64,000 nucleotides of DNA from Sphingobacteriales bacterium 50-39 (GTDB lineage: Bacteria > Bacteroidota > Bacteroidia > Chitinophagales > Chitinophagaceae), in the NCBI GenBank assembly GCA_001898505.1, contig MKTZ01000004.1:310001-374000 (forward strand). The letters run 5' to 3'. A program made the position numbers and the translations under genes. Positions 27,410 to 35,333 of this stretch are shown here, in pieces. The notes under the pieces were generated by a model. It saw nothing but the letters and a program-made list of their open reading frames with translations. It had not been told where the DNA came from and did not search any database. The first letter of the stretch is position 1, and each line of letters opens with the position of its first letter.

Positions 27410-29566
27410 AATAAGCTCTTCAAAGGGGATATCCATCACCGGGTAGGCCTTCCATCCGGCGAAGTCGAAATGCCACCATTCGCTGGGATAGATGACAAAG
27501 CCGTGCTGCAACATCACATCCTGCAATAATTTTCTATTCTTCCGCGCCAGCCCGGTGACATCGGACCAGGTAGCGGAAGCCTCTTTTGTAAAGGCGTCGT
27601 AAGGGGTGGGCATCTCCAGATCCTTGCCTGTCCGCAGATCGATGAGTGTCAGGTCCACCGCGCAGCCCCTGTTGTGACGGGAGCCTGTATAGGGAGAGGC
27701 TACGAAGTTGGAGTCGTGGTAGGCTTCGTAGAAATCCACTGTGACGCGATAGGGTCTGTAGCCGTCGTATATCTTCAGGCCGTAGCCCATGGGCTTTAGC
27801 TGTTGCTGTATATCCTTCAGGGCTTTGGCGGCTGGCAGACGAAGGAAGGCCGCTGCCGTATGATAGACCGGCCGGTGCATGATGTTGTTGGAAGTAGCAT
27901 AGCGGATGTCCAGGCGGATGCCTGGAATGAATTTGTCGAGAGACACTATTTCCTGGTTGGGGTCGGAGGCGACCTGGTTACGGTAGTCGGTCAGGGAGGC
28001 GGGTTTGAGGCCATATTTGGTGTATGGAGAACCGGGCAATGCCTGAGATATCGTTGCCGGCCTGTCCGCGGCCAGCCGGATGAAATAAGCCTGGATCAGG
28101 GCGGGATTTTCCGGGGACAGCGTGAATCGTACTTCGATGTCCTTTTTCTCTCCTATGATGCGGAAGGCGCCCCGGAGCTGGTTCTCGGGTTTTATCTCTT
28201 CCACGCGTATGATCCTGCCAGCGGCGGCAAATATCTCGCGGGCCTCTTTTCTCAGGGAGTCGATGAGGTAATCGTCAAAGAAGTTGACGCTGAAAATACC
28301 GCTGTTAGCGGCGTCCTTCCAGTCGGGCAGTAGGGCCATCAACTGTTGCTGTCTCTTTTTTAGTATGTCCGATGCAGGGAGCTGCCGGGGTTTTAGCCCC
28401 GCGAGGCTGATAAGGGTGTCGAGTATACGGTAATTGAGGGCGCCGGTGCCTTCGTAGGTGGCATTGCAGAAGCTGACAATGCCGATGCCATATTCCGGGA
28501 TGATGGCCCAATTGCTGCCAAAGCCCGGCAGGCCGCCGCTGTGGCCGATCCATTCCTTCCCCGTACAGTCCTTGTTCCAGCCGAGGCCGAAGTTATAAGC
28601 AGATATGCGGGGGCAGAGCACGCCGGAACTGTTGCGCGCCTGGGTATTGAAACCGCTGAACTTCCCCGGCAGCTGCATTTCTCTCACGGAGCTGCGACGA
28701 ATAGGGATACCTTTGTCAGAACCATCCCGGGGCGGCCAGGCAGACAGGTGGAAGAGCATATAGCGGCTGAAGTCTTCTATGGAGGTCAGCATACCACCCA
28801 TGGCGCCATAGGCTCCGCTGTGCAGCATCTCTTCTTCTTTCCAGTCATTGTTGAGCCAGCGATAGCCATGAGCCAGGTCCGTTGGTGTCACGTCCGTGTA
28901 TTCCCAATAAGTATGGATCATGCCCAGGGGCTGAAGGATGGTGCGGGTGATATATTTTTCAAAGGGCTCCCCGGATACTTTGGAGACGATGTGCCCTAAG
29001 AGGGCAAAGCCCAGGTTGCTGTATTCATAAGCCAGCCCGGGAGTATTGGACAGGGAGACGCCATTTTTTATAAAGTCGATGAGCTCCTGATCTGTGCGTT
29101 GCAGCTGTCTGTCACCCCAGGGGTTGTCTTCCGGAAAGCCTGCCGAGTGGCTTAGCAGCTGACGGATCGTGATAGGAGGGCTGTCGTCCGTCAAAGGTCG
29201 TATCTGCGTCATCTCGGGGATATATTTTGATACCGGATCGTCCAGGTCCAGCTTGCCCGCGTCGCGGAGGGAGAGGATAGCCATGGCCGTAAAGCTTTTT
29301 GTCATGGAGGCAATGCGGTATACGCTCTGTGCTGTGGCGGAGATATTCCGGGCGATGTTGGCATGGCCGAAGGCGCCTGTATGTATCAGCCTGCCGTCCG
29401 CTACGATGCCATATACCAGGCCAGGGACATGATGGGTGGCAGCATAGGTCTTGTAAATGCTGTCAACCGTGGACCATACGGACTCTAAGGGATTTTGGGC
29501 TTGAGATAGTTGAGCTTGCAGGACATGTGCAAGCAGGATTCCGAAGGCTATGATGGATCTTCTCAT
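27395..29566 (-). CDS. Fusion of serine beta-lactamase-like hydrolase and VanX-type D-Ala-D-Ala dipeptidase
   Basis: This is a 723-residue exported protein with signal peptide MRRSIIAFGILLAHVLQAQL. Residues 30-390 form a class C beta-lactamase/DD-peptidase fold with SMTK (S87-K90), YSN (Y182-N184) and HSG (H341). Residues 400-510 are a linker domain. Residues 540-715 are an M15D dipeptidase like VanX or DdpX, with zinc ligands in SRHNRGCAVD (H631, D638) and EWWHFDF (E696, H699). It probably cleaves murein-derived peptides in the periplasm and releases D-Ala. It follows the RpiR gene by 9 bases in one operon. The two activities are usually on separate proteins. Confidence 0.92.
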   Translation of the reverse strand: MRRSIIAFGILLAHVLQAQLSQAQNPLESVWSTVDSIYKTYAATHHVPGLVYGIVADGRLIHTGAFGHANIARNISATAQSVYRIASMTKSFTAMAILSLRDAGKLDLDDPVSKYIPEMTQIRPLTDDSPPITIRQLLSHSAGFPEDNPWGDRQLQRTDQELIDFIKNGVSLSNTPGLAYEYSNLGFALLGHIVSKVSGEPFEKYITRTILQPLGMIHTYWEYTDVTPTDLAHGYRWLNNDWKEEEMLHSGAYGAMGGMLTSIEDFSRYMLFHLSAWPPRDGSDKGIPIRRSSVREMQLPGKFSGFNTQARNSSGVLCPRISAYNFGLGWNKDCTGKEWIGHSGGLPGFGSNWAIIPEYGIGIVSFCNATYEGTGALNYRILDTLISLAGLKPRQLPASDILKKRQQQLMALLPDWKDAANSGIFSVNFFDDYLIDSLRKEAREIFAAAGRIIRVEEIKPENQLRGAFRIIGEKKDIEVRFTLSPENPALIQAYFIRLAADRPATISQALPGSPYTKYGLKPASLTDYRNQVASDPNQEIVSLDKFIPGIRLDIRYATSNNIMHRPVYHTAAAFLRLPAAKALKDIQQQLKPMGYGLKIYDGYRPYRVTVDFYEAYHDSNFVASPYTGSRHNRGCAVDLTLIDLRTGKDLEMPTPYDAFTKEASATWSDVTGLARKNRKLLQDVMLQHGFVIYPSEWWHFDFAGWKAYPVMDIPFEELISGSH

Positions 29567-29575
29567 GTGGTAAAT

Positions 29576-30424
29576 TTAGTTATAATAGACATTCTCTTCT
29601 TCCACCAGCTTCTGATAGGCCCTGGACTGACGGGTGGAGGTAGGTTTCGTCATCTCCACGATACAATGTTTGAGCGCGTTGCAGATGCTGAAGGCTCCGA
29701 TGAGAGGGCTGAGAAAGTAATGGGGGGCAGGGTGTACGAACAGGTTGTATTTGCTGTAGGTGCATAAGGGTGAGTATTCGCTGTCCGTGAGCGCGATGGC
29801 CGTTGCCCCTCTATCTTTCCCTTTTTTCAGCGCTTTTATCGTCTGGTTCTGGCACTGGTCGAAGCCGATGGCGAGGACAACGTCGCCTTTTCCAAAATGC
29901 CCCATATAGTCGAAGAGCATTCCGTTGTATTCCGTGACGGCATGGACCTTCGGAAGATGGCTGCGGAGGATACTTTGCAGGTAGGTAGCTACAGCGCCGA
30001 TGTATCCTAATCCGATGATATAGGTCTGCCGGGACGTTATGATCGCCTGGCAGGTCTGTGTGATCTTTTCGAATGAAACTTTTTCGATGGTGCCGGTGAG
30101 CATCTCGAGGTCCCTGGATAATGCGTTACGGATGGCCTCATCCGTGGTCGTGCTGACTTCAAATTCACTAAGGACCTGGGTAAAGGAGCTTTTTTTCTCC
30201 TGGTTGCGGACCGTGTCCTTTAATCTTTTTTTCAGGTCGTGAAAGCCGGCGAGGCCAATGCTCTGGCAGGCTTTTATGATGGTCACCGGGTCGACCTTCA
30301 GTTTTGCGGCCAGGTCGGCTGTATTTAAGGATATGACCTCATCGGGATGATCTAAAATGTATTTGATTACCCGGTATTTTTTCTTGGGGAGTGTGTCGAG
30401 ATCGATGTGCTTGAAGAAATCCAT
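29576..30424 (-). CDS. RpiR/MurR-family regulator with SIS domain
   Basis: This 282-residue protein has an N-terminal HTH_6 domain (YRVIKYILDHPDEVISLNTADLAAKL, VDPVTIIKACQSIGLAGFHDLKKRL). Its C-terminal SIS sugar- or ligand-binding domain reads YIIGLGYIGAVATYLQSIL and DVVLAIGFDQCQNQTIKALK. RpiR regulators sense phosphosugars or, in some systems, amino-acid derivatives. It is divergent from the DUF1611/epimerase pair and in an operon with the dipeptidase fusion, so it very likely controls both through the shared 131-base intergenic region, which holds perfect palindromes. Confidence 0.92.
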   Translation of the reverse strand: MDFFKHIDLDTLPKKKYRVIKYILDHPDEVISLNTADLAAKLKVDPVTIIKACQSIGLAGFHDLKKRLKDTVRNQEKKSSFTQVLSEFEVSTTTDEAIRNALSRDLEMLTGTIEKVSFEKITQTCQAIITSRQTYIIGLGYIGAVATYLQSILRSHLPKVHAVTEYNGMLFDYMGHFGKGDVVLAIGFDQCQNQTIKALKKGKDRGATAIALTDSEYSPLCTYSKYNLFVHPAPHYFLSPLIGAFSICNALKHCIVEMTKPTSTRQSRAYQKLVEEENVYYN

Positions 30425-30445
30425 TTTTTTATTGATGATGCTGTT

Positions 30446-30486
30446 CCAAGGTAATCATCCTTTTGCAATAATCAATAAAAATATTG
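30446..30486 (-). promoter_or_regulatory. Candidate promoter of the RpiR operon with overlapping operator
   Basis: On the minus strand TTG (30475-30473) is separated by 19 bases from TACCTTGG (30453-30446), close to the -33/-7 consensus. The -33 element overlaps the inverted repeat CAATA/TATTG at 30473-30486, which matches the core of the palindrome at 30499. That is consistent with autorepression by RpiR. Confidence 0.5.
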
Positions 30487-30498
30487 CTTTTTTATTAT

Positions 30499-30522
30499 TG
30501 TCAATATTGACATGTACTTTTG
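30499..30522 (+). promoter_or_regulatory. Operator palindrome and -7 box of the DUF1611 operon
   Basis: TGTCAATATTGACA at 30499-30512 is a perfect 14-base palindrome. Three bases later TACTTTTG at 30515-30522 matches the Bacteroidota -7 consensus TAnnTTTG exactly, 34 bases before the chosen ATG. A repressor bound to the palindrome would block the promoter. The divergent RpiR gene is the obvious candidate. Confidence 0.6.
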
Positions 30523-30555
30523 CCCGCCCGGTCAACGGGCCGGAAAAATTTCGTT

Positions 30556-31614
30556 ATGAAAGACAATGCAATCATACTCACGGCCGGCGTCCTCACGGGC
30601 GCCAATGCCAAGACGGCTCATGGGTTGATAAGATCCAGCTCGAGATACACCATTATTGGCGTAATAGACAGCGCTTCGGCGGGCCAGGATGCGGGCCATC
30701 TGTTGGACAAGGTTCAACGGGATATTCCTGTATATGCGACTATCGGGGACTTTGTCGCACAGTCGGAGAGACGTGCGAAATATGCCATTGTTGGGGTCGC
30801 CTTTGCCGGTGGCAGGCTGCCGGAGCCGATAGTGGCGCAGATAAAGGAAGCCATTGCGGCAGGCATTTCCGTCGTATCGGGGGCGCATGACTTTTTATCG
30901 GATATGCTCGAGGTGCGGGAGTTGGCGGAGCGGAATGGGGTAACGCTCCTGGATATTCGCAAACCGAGACCAAAGGACAAACTAAAATTCTGGTCGGGAG
31001 AGATCATGCAGGTGACTGCGCCTGTTATTGCCGTCATGGGCACCGACTGCGCCCTGGGCAAGCGGACGACGGCCGTGATGATCACAGAGGCTATGAAAAG
31101 CAAGGGCATGAAGGGGGAGATGGTATTCACGGGGCAGACAGGCTGGTTGCAGGGACATCGTTACGGTTTTGTACTGGATTCGACGTACAACGATTTTATT
31201 TCAGGAGAGTTGGAGAATGCCGTCGTGACCTGCTGGCGGGAGACCAGTCCCGATGTCATCTTTGTCGAAGGCCAATCCGCATTGTGCAATCCAAGCGGAC
31301 CATGTGGCTCGGAGTTCCTGCTGTCCGCGCAGTGCAAGGGAGTGATCTTGCAGCATTCACCTGCCAGGGAGTTCTATAAGGGACAGGAGCATACGGGGAT
31401 AAAGATCTCCTTAGTGCGGGAACTGGAGCTGATCCGCCTGTACGGCAGCCGCGTGTTGGCCATCACATTGAATACGTCAAGGCTGACCATGAGTGAGGCG
31501 AGGATATTCCAGGAGAAGATAGCGCAAGAGACGGGACTGCCCGTGATACTGCCTTTGGAAGATGGCATGGACAGATTGTCGGATATTGTAAAAGCATATA
31601 TTACCAACCAATGA
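30556..31614 (+). CDS. DUF1611 protein (DgcN-like, candidate D-amino acid N-acetyltransferase)
   Basis: The start at 30556 begins MKDNAIILTAGVLTGANAKT, giving 352 residues; the frame extends 12 codons further upstream without support. It has a Rossmann-like N-terminal domain and a P-loop-like C-terminal domain with GTDCALGKRTTAV at 162-174. Other conserved blocks are GQTGWLQGHRYG and EGQSALCNPSG. From memory, DgcN, a DUF1611 member, acetylates D-glutamate and its partner DgcA epimerises the product in some proteobacteria and archaea. Here too it overlaps an enolase-superfamily epimerase gene by four bases (ATGA). The same pairing could instead serve murein dipeptide recycling. Confidence 0.82.
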   Translation: MKDNAIILTAGVLTGANAKTAHGLIRSSSRYTIIGVIDSASAGQDAGHLLDKVQRDIPVYATIGDFVAQSERRAKYAIVGVAFAGGRLPEPIVAQIKEAIAAGISVVSGAHDFLSDMLEVRELAERNGVTLLDIRKPRPKDKLKFWSGEIMQVTAPVIAVMGTDCALGKRTTAVMITEAMKSKGMKGEMVFTGQTGWLQGHRYGFVLDSTYNDFISGELENAVVTCWRETSPDVIFVEGQSALCNPSGPCGSEFLLSAQCKGVILQHSPAREFYKGQEHTGIKISLVRELELIRLYGSRVLAITLNTSRLTMSEARIFQEKIAQETGLPVILPLEDGMDRLSDIVKAYITNQ

Positions 31615-32678
31615 AGATACAACGCATCAATGTCAGTAAAGAGGATCTCCTGCTGACCAGGCCTTATACGATTGCCTTCAAGACGGTGGATGCCGTGGAG
31701 AATGGCATCATCGAGATCGTAGCGGATAATGGACTTTGCGGGTATGGTTCTTTCAACCCCAGCTACCAGGTAGTGGGGGAGCATTTGGAAGACGCCCTGG
31801 CCATTCTCAATGAGGATAACCTTTCCGTGCTGATAGGGAAGGAGCTGGATGATATAAATGCCTTGTGTGATCTCGTTCAACGAACCTTTAGCCGGAGCCC
31901 TACCGCGCGCACCGGGCTGGAGGTCGCGCTCTATGATCTCGTTGCGCAGGGGAAGGGGGTCCCATTGGTGCGATTGTTGGGACAAAAGATCCAATCCATG
32001 CCTACATCGATCACCATTGGCATAAAAGGAGTAGCGGAGACATTGGAAGAAGCCAGGGAGTATATAGGCCGCGGCTTCAGGATATTAAAAGTCAAGCTGG
32101 GCATCTCTCTCGAGGAGGACCTGGAAAGACTGGTGCGTCTGCGGGAGGTCTTTGGTTACAGCATCGGGATCATCATCGATGCCAACCAGGGGTATGATGC
32201 GGAGCAATTGGCGAGATTTGCGGCGCAGACTGCCGGATTGAATATAGGGCTGATCGAGCAGCCTTTGAAGGTGGGGCAGGAAAATGAGATGCGGAAACTG
32301 TCTCCGGAGATTAAAAAACTGGTGGCGGCCGATGAGTCGTGTGTTACACCGGAAAATGCATTGCAGCTGGCCACGGCGCCCGCTGCCTGTGGGTTCTTCA
32401 ATATCAAACTCATGAAATGCGGGGGTATCAGCCAGGCGCAGAAGATAGCGGACACCGCCTCCAGGCATTCCATCGACCTGATGTGGGGATGTAATGACGA
32501 GAGCATCATCAGCATCACAGCGGCCTTGCATACGGCGTTCTCTTTTTCGCATACGAAGTTCATCGACCTGGACGGGAGTTTGGATCTGGCGAGAGATGTG
32601 GTCGCCGGGGGCTTTATTTTAAAAGACGGGATCATGTCCATATCGGATAAGCCCGGACTGGGGCTGAAGAGACTGTAG
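31611..32678 (+). CDS. Enolase-superfamily epimerase (L-Ala-D/L-Glu epimerase-like or DgcA-like)
   Basis: This 355-residue protein has the muconate-lactonizing-enzyme fold. Catalytic lysines are in ILKVKLG (K162) and FNIKLMKCGG (K266). Metal ligands are D190 (DANQG), E216 (EQP) and D241 (DES). The FIDLDGS motif (D319, D321) near the C-terminus is the signature by which dipeptide epimerases bind the free amino group of L-Ala-D/L-Glu. That favours a murein dipeptide over an N-acetylated amino acid as substrate. The DUF1611 partner, whose stop codon overlaps this start, argues the other way. The product should be an epimerised glutamyl compound fit for catabolism. Confidence 0.9.
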   Translation: MKIQRINVSKEDLLLTRPYTIAFKTVDAVENGIIEIVADNGLCGYGSFNPSYQVVGEHLEDALAILNEDNLSVLIGKELDDINALCDLVQRTFSRSPTARTGLEVALYDLVAQGKGVPLVRLLGQKIQSMPTSITIGIKGVAETLEEAREYIGRGFRILKVKLGISLEEDLERLVRLREVFGYSIGIIIDANQGYDAEQLARFAAQTAGLNIGLIEQPLKVGQENEMRKLSPEIKKLVAADESCVTPENALQLATAPAACGFFNIKLMKCGGISQAQKIADTASRHSIDLMWGCNDESIISITAALHTAFSFSHTKFIDLDGSLDLARDVVAGGFILKDGIMSISDKPGLGLKRL

Positions 32679-32707
32679 ACCGGCCCTGTAAAAGGGGCAG
32701 AGGCACA

Positions 32708-34441
32708 TTATTGCTGGTCACCTGAATCACCTGTGTAGTATATATTTCCATCTGTATCTACCACGCATGCATTCGTGTTAACCAGTCCATTGGCTGCAAA
32801 TGTCCATTTAAGCGAAAGGTTCGCGGCATCGAAAACATATAATTTATTGTCTTCCCGGTTGGTGTACACCATGCCATTTGCTACTACAGGAGCAGGAGAA
32901 GTATTTTTTATTTCAAGGATATTGGGATAAGGGTAGCTGGCCTTTAAGACTCCCGTCCCGGCGTCTATGGCATAGGTCAGATTGTCGTCATTCCCGGCAT
33001 AAAGGATGCCGTGGGAAACAACAGATGCAGAAAAATGCCCTCTTGTCGAATGTGTATTATCTCCAATTCCATATTCCCCTCCCCGGGCCTGGTATTTCCA
33101 TTTCAACGTGCCGTCTGCCTTGTTAATGGCATACATATATGTATTGGCCCCGATATAAACGGCATCTCCTGCCACAGTGGCGCTGCCATTGGAATTTGCT
33201 TCATTGTTGCTAAAAGACCATTTGACGCTGCCTGTTGCGGCATCCAGAGCTGTCAAGACGGTGACTTCCGTACCTATATAAACCACGCCATCCGCCATTG
33301 CGGGGCTGGATGCGCTCAATCCGGCTCTGTACGACCATTTTAACGCTCCACTTACGGCATCAAAGACGAATAAGCCGGAGCTCCAGCTGTTGATATAAAT
33401 GACTCCATCGACAAAAGTGGGGTTAAAAAGAGTGCTGGGATAGTTGTTATACGCTATATGCTGTTCCCAGATCAAACCCCCATTGACCGCGTCAAGTGCC
33501 AGCAGGGAATGAGTTTGAACGACGCCGGATGTGGCATATCCGACGTAGAGCTTATTATCGTGCAGGGTGGGAATTGTAAAGGTGCCAAGTGTTTTTTGAA
33601 AGGTCCATTTGACAGCGCCCGTCAGCATATCAAATGCATATAGGGTCCCATTGGCATTGCCGGCATAAACCACACTATTGGACACCGTTATTCCGGTGAC
33701 CTGGCTTCCGAGATTGTATTTCCAGTATAAATTTCCCGTTACACCGTTGATCGCATATAGATATCCATCACTGCTGCCGAAAAAGACCCCCAGATTTTTG
33801 CCCGCTATAACAGTATATTTTTTTGTTGTACCGTCTTCCGCCTGTACGATGTAGGCCACCGGAGAGGTAAAGTCTAGCGGCTGACCCGCCGGAGGGGTAA
33901 TGGATTTTCCTTCATATGTGATCGTTGCCTTCAAATGCGTGATGTCTTGTGCAGAAGGTATAAAAACAACAATGGTATCTTCTCCAATGATGCCGGGAAC
34001 ATCTTTGCTCAAACCTGTATTGTCGGCAGCCTTGAACAAAAATGAGGTAATTCGCTTTGCGGTAGATAAATAGGTAACGATGGCTGTGTAGGTTGCCGTG
34101 GTGCCATCCTCCGCTGTTACCATGTATTTCACCGGCTTGCTGAAATCCTGTTGGACCTGATTGCCCGGAGCGATGCTTTTCCCCTTGAAGGTGATAGAAG
34201 GAACCAATCGGGTCAGCACCGTATTTATAGGAACGAGCAGGTATATTGAATCATTGTGGATATCACCGCTGATGTCCTGCAGCAGGACGCCAGGATTGTC
34301 ACTGGCTTTGAGATAAAAAGATTCGATTGTTTTTACGGCGCTTTTTACCGGCGGATCGCTCTTTTTGCAGGCGAATAGCAGGCTGCAGGTCAGCGCCATA
34401 ATCAATATAATACGGCAGGGTAAGGTGTGGAGGTCCAACAT
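32708..34441 (-). CDS. PQQ-repeat beta-propeller lipoprotein with DUF5018-like N-terminal domains
   Basis: The ATG at 34441 gives 577 residues with lipobox LLFACKKSD. Two DUF5018-like immunoglobulin-type repeats follow (SIAPGNQVQQDFSKPVKYMV and SITPPAGQPLDFTSPVAYIV). Then comes a beta-propeller of PQQ-like repeats, each with an A-x-D-x-x-T/S-G-x-x-x-W core (YAINGVTGNLYWKYNLG, YAFDMLTGAVKWTFQK, TALDAATGSVKWSFS). It should be attached to a membrane facing the periplasm or surface. No enzyme partner is adjacent. It could bind a ligand or scaffold proteins, as BamB does. It converges on the epimerase gene. Confidence 0.85.
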   Translation of the reverse strand: MLDLHTLPCRIILIMALTCSLLFACKKSDPPVKSAVKTIESFYLKASDNPGVLLQDISGDIHNDSIYLLVPINTVLTRLVPSITFKGKSIAPGNQVQQDFSKPVKYMVTAEDGTTATYTAIVTYLSTAKRITSFLFKAADNTGLSKDVPGIIGEDTIVVFIPSAQDITHLKATITYEGKSITPPAGQPLDFTSPVAYIVQAEDGTTKKYTVIAGKNLGVFFGSSDGYLYAINGVTGNLYWKYNLGSQVTGITVSNSVVYAGNANGTLYAFDMLTGAVKWTFQKTLGTFTIPTLHDNKLYVGYATSGVVQTHSLLALDAVNGGLIWEQHIAYNNYPSTLFNPTFVDGVIYINSWSSGLFVFDAVSGALKWSYRAGLSASSPAMADGVVYIGTEVTVLTALDAATGSVKWSFSNNEANSNGSATVAGDAVYIGANTYMYAINKADGTLKWKYQARGGEYGIGDNTHSTRGHFSASVVSHGILYAGNDDNLTYAIDAGTGVLKASYPYPNILEIKNTSPAPVVANGMVYTNREDNKLYVFDAANLSLKWTFAANGLVNTNACVVDTDGNIYYTGDSGDQQ

Positions 34442-34500
34442 AAAAAACAGGGTTTGGGTTCGCAAAATTACGTTTTACAGGTTAAATATGGACAGAAATC

Positions 34501-34593
34501 CCCGGCAGCCGCCGGGCATGCTCCTGACACTGATCCGGAATATTTTGCGGCAGCAGGCGCCTGCTGCCAACCTGGCCATTTAATGTATATTTG
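34501..34593. promoter_or_regulatory. Divergent region with hairpin, 20-base palindrome and -7 box
   Basis: CCCGGC (34501-34506) pairs with GCCGGG (34511-34516). A perfect 20-base palindrome, GGCAGCAGGCGCCTGCTGCC, lies at 34549-34568. TATATTTG at 34586-34593 matches the -7 consensus exactly and precedes the DUF6624 ATG by 16 bases. The palindrome lies where a -33 box would be, so it could be an operator. Confidence 0.45.
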
Positions 34594-34609
34594 GGCATAT
34601 GACCCGCTT

Positions 34610-35239
34610 ATGAGAAAATTATTACTCCTTCTCTTTTTATGCCTTTCAGCCGTTGCATGGAGCCAGGACTCCGCCGTGGCAAAGAAAGATACGCCCTGGG
34701 CGTTGTATCATAGCATCGAGGCACGACTCGACACCGTATACGGGGATGATCAGTCCGGCCGCCAGATGATCGAAACCATACAAAAGAAGTATGGCATGCG
34801 TTCCAGGCAAATGGATTCGTTGTACAAGGCCATGGGGAAGAAGGATTCGATCAATCGGATCAAGGTGAAGGGGATCCTGGGCCAGTATGGATGGCTTGGC
34901 ATAAACGAAATAGGGGAAAAGGCCAACCTGGCCATCTTTCTCGTGATCCAGCATTCCGACAGTCTCACGCAGGTGACCTATCTGCCTGTGATGCGGCAGG
35001 CGGTGAAGGATAAAAAGGCCAGGGCAGCCGATCTTGCATTGTTGGAGGACAGGGTTCTCTGTATGCAGGGAAAGCCACAGTTGTATGGCAGCCAGGTGCG
35101 GGTGCTAAAGACCGGTAAGTACGCCCTATTTCCCATACAGGACGAACCCAATGTCGATCGGCGGAGGGCTGAGGTAGGTTTGGAGCCGTTGGAAGCCTAT
35201 GCCCGGTATTTTGGCATCGACTATCATTTGCCTAAGTGA
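34610..35239 (+). CDS. DUF6624-like exported protein
   Basis: The signal peptide MRKLLLLLFLCLSAVAWSQ sets the start at 34610 and gives 209 residues; a longer frame begins far upstream but has no signal. The C-terminal pattern LEDRVLCMQGKPQLYGSQV and VDRRRAEVGLEPLEAYARYFGI resembles DUF6624, a family of unknown function. An aspartate-rich N-terminal half (LDTVYGDDQSGRQM) is also typical. It stands alone, divergent from the propeller gene. A copy of the three-hairpin repeat begins 13 bases after its stop codon. Confidence 0.72.
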   Translation: MRKLLLLLFLCLSAVAWSQDSAVAKKDTPWALYHSIEARLDTVYGDDQSGRQMIETIQKKYGMRSRQMDSLYKAMGKKDSINRIKVKGILGQYGWLGINEIGEKANLAIFLVIQHSDSLTQVTYLPVMRQAVKDKKARAADLALLEDRVLCMQGKPQLYGSQVRVLKTGKYALFPIQDEPNVDRRRAEVGLEPLEAYARYFGIDYHLPK

Positions 35240-35251
35240 GCCTGGTCGAAT

Positions 35252-35333
35252 GAACCGCTGGAAGCGGTTCGTCCGAAGGACAGACATTAGCGATATGCGG
35301 GAATTGGGCTATCTTTCCGGTAAGACCAATTCC
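35252..35333 (+). repeat. Three-hairpin structured repeat, copy 2
   Basis: Hairpin 1: 35252-35259 pairs with 35263-35270 over loop GGA, eight perfect pairs. Linker: GTCCGAAGGACAGACATTAG at 35271-35290, identical to copy 1. Hairpin 3: 35300-35307 pairs with 35326-35333 over a loop beginning GCTATCTTTCC. Both stems differ in sequence from copy 1 yet stay complementary. The left part could act as a terminator of the DUF6624 gene. The right part forms the last codons of the minus-strand DUF3472 gene, whose stop codon lies in the conserved loop. Confidence 0.8.

Noticed and set aside
27395-29566. Dedicated vancomycin or beta-lactam resistance locus
   Set aside because: There is no VanH/VanA-type ligase or VanRS pair; neighbours point to murein-peptide or D-amino-acid metabolism.
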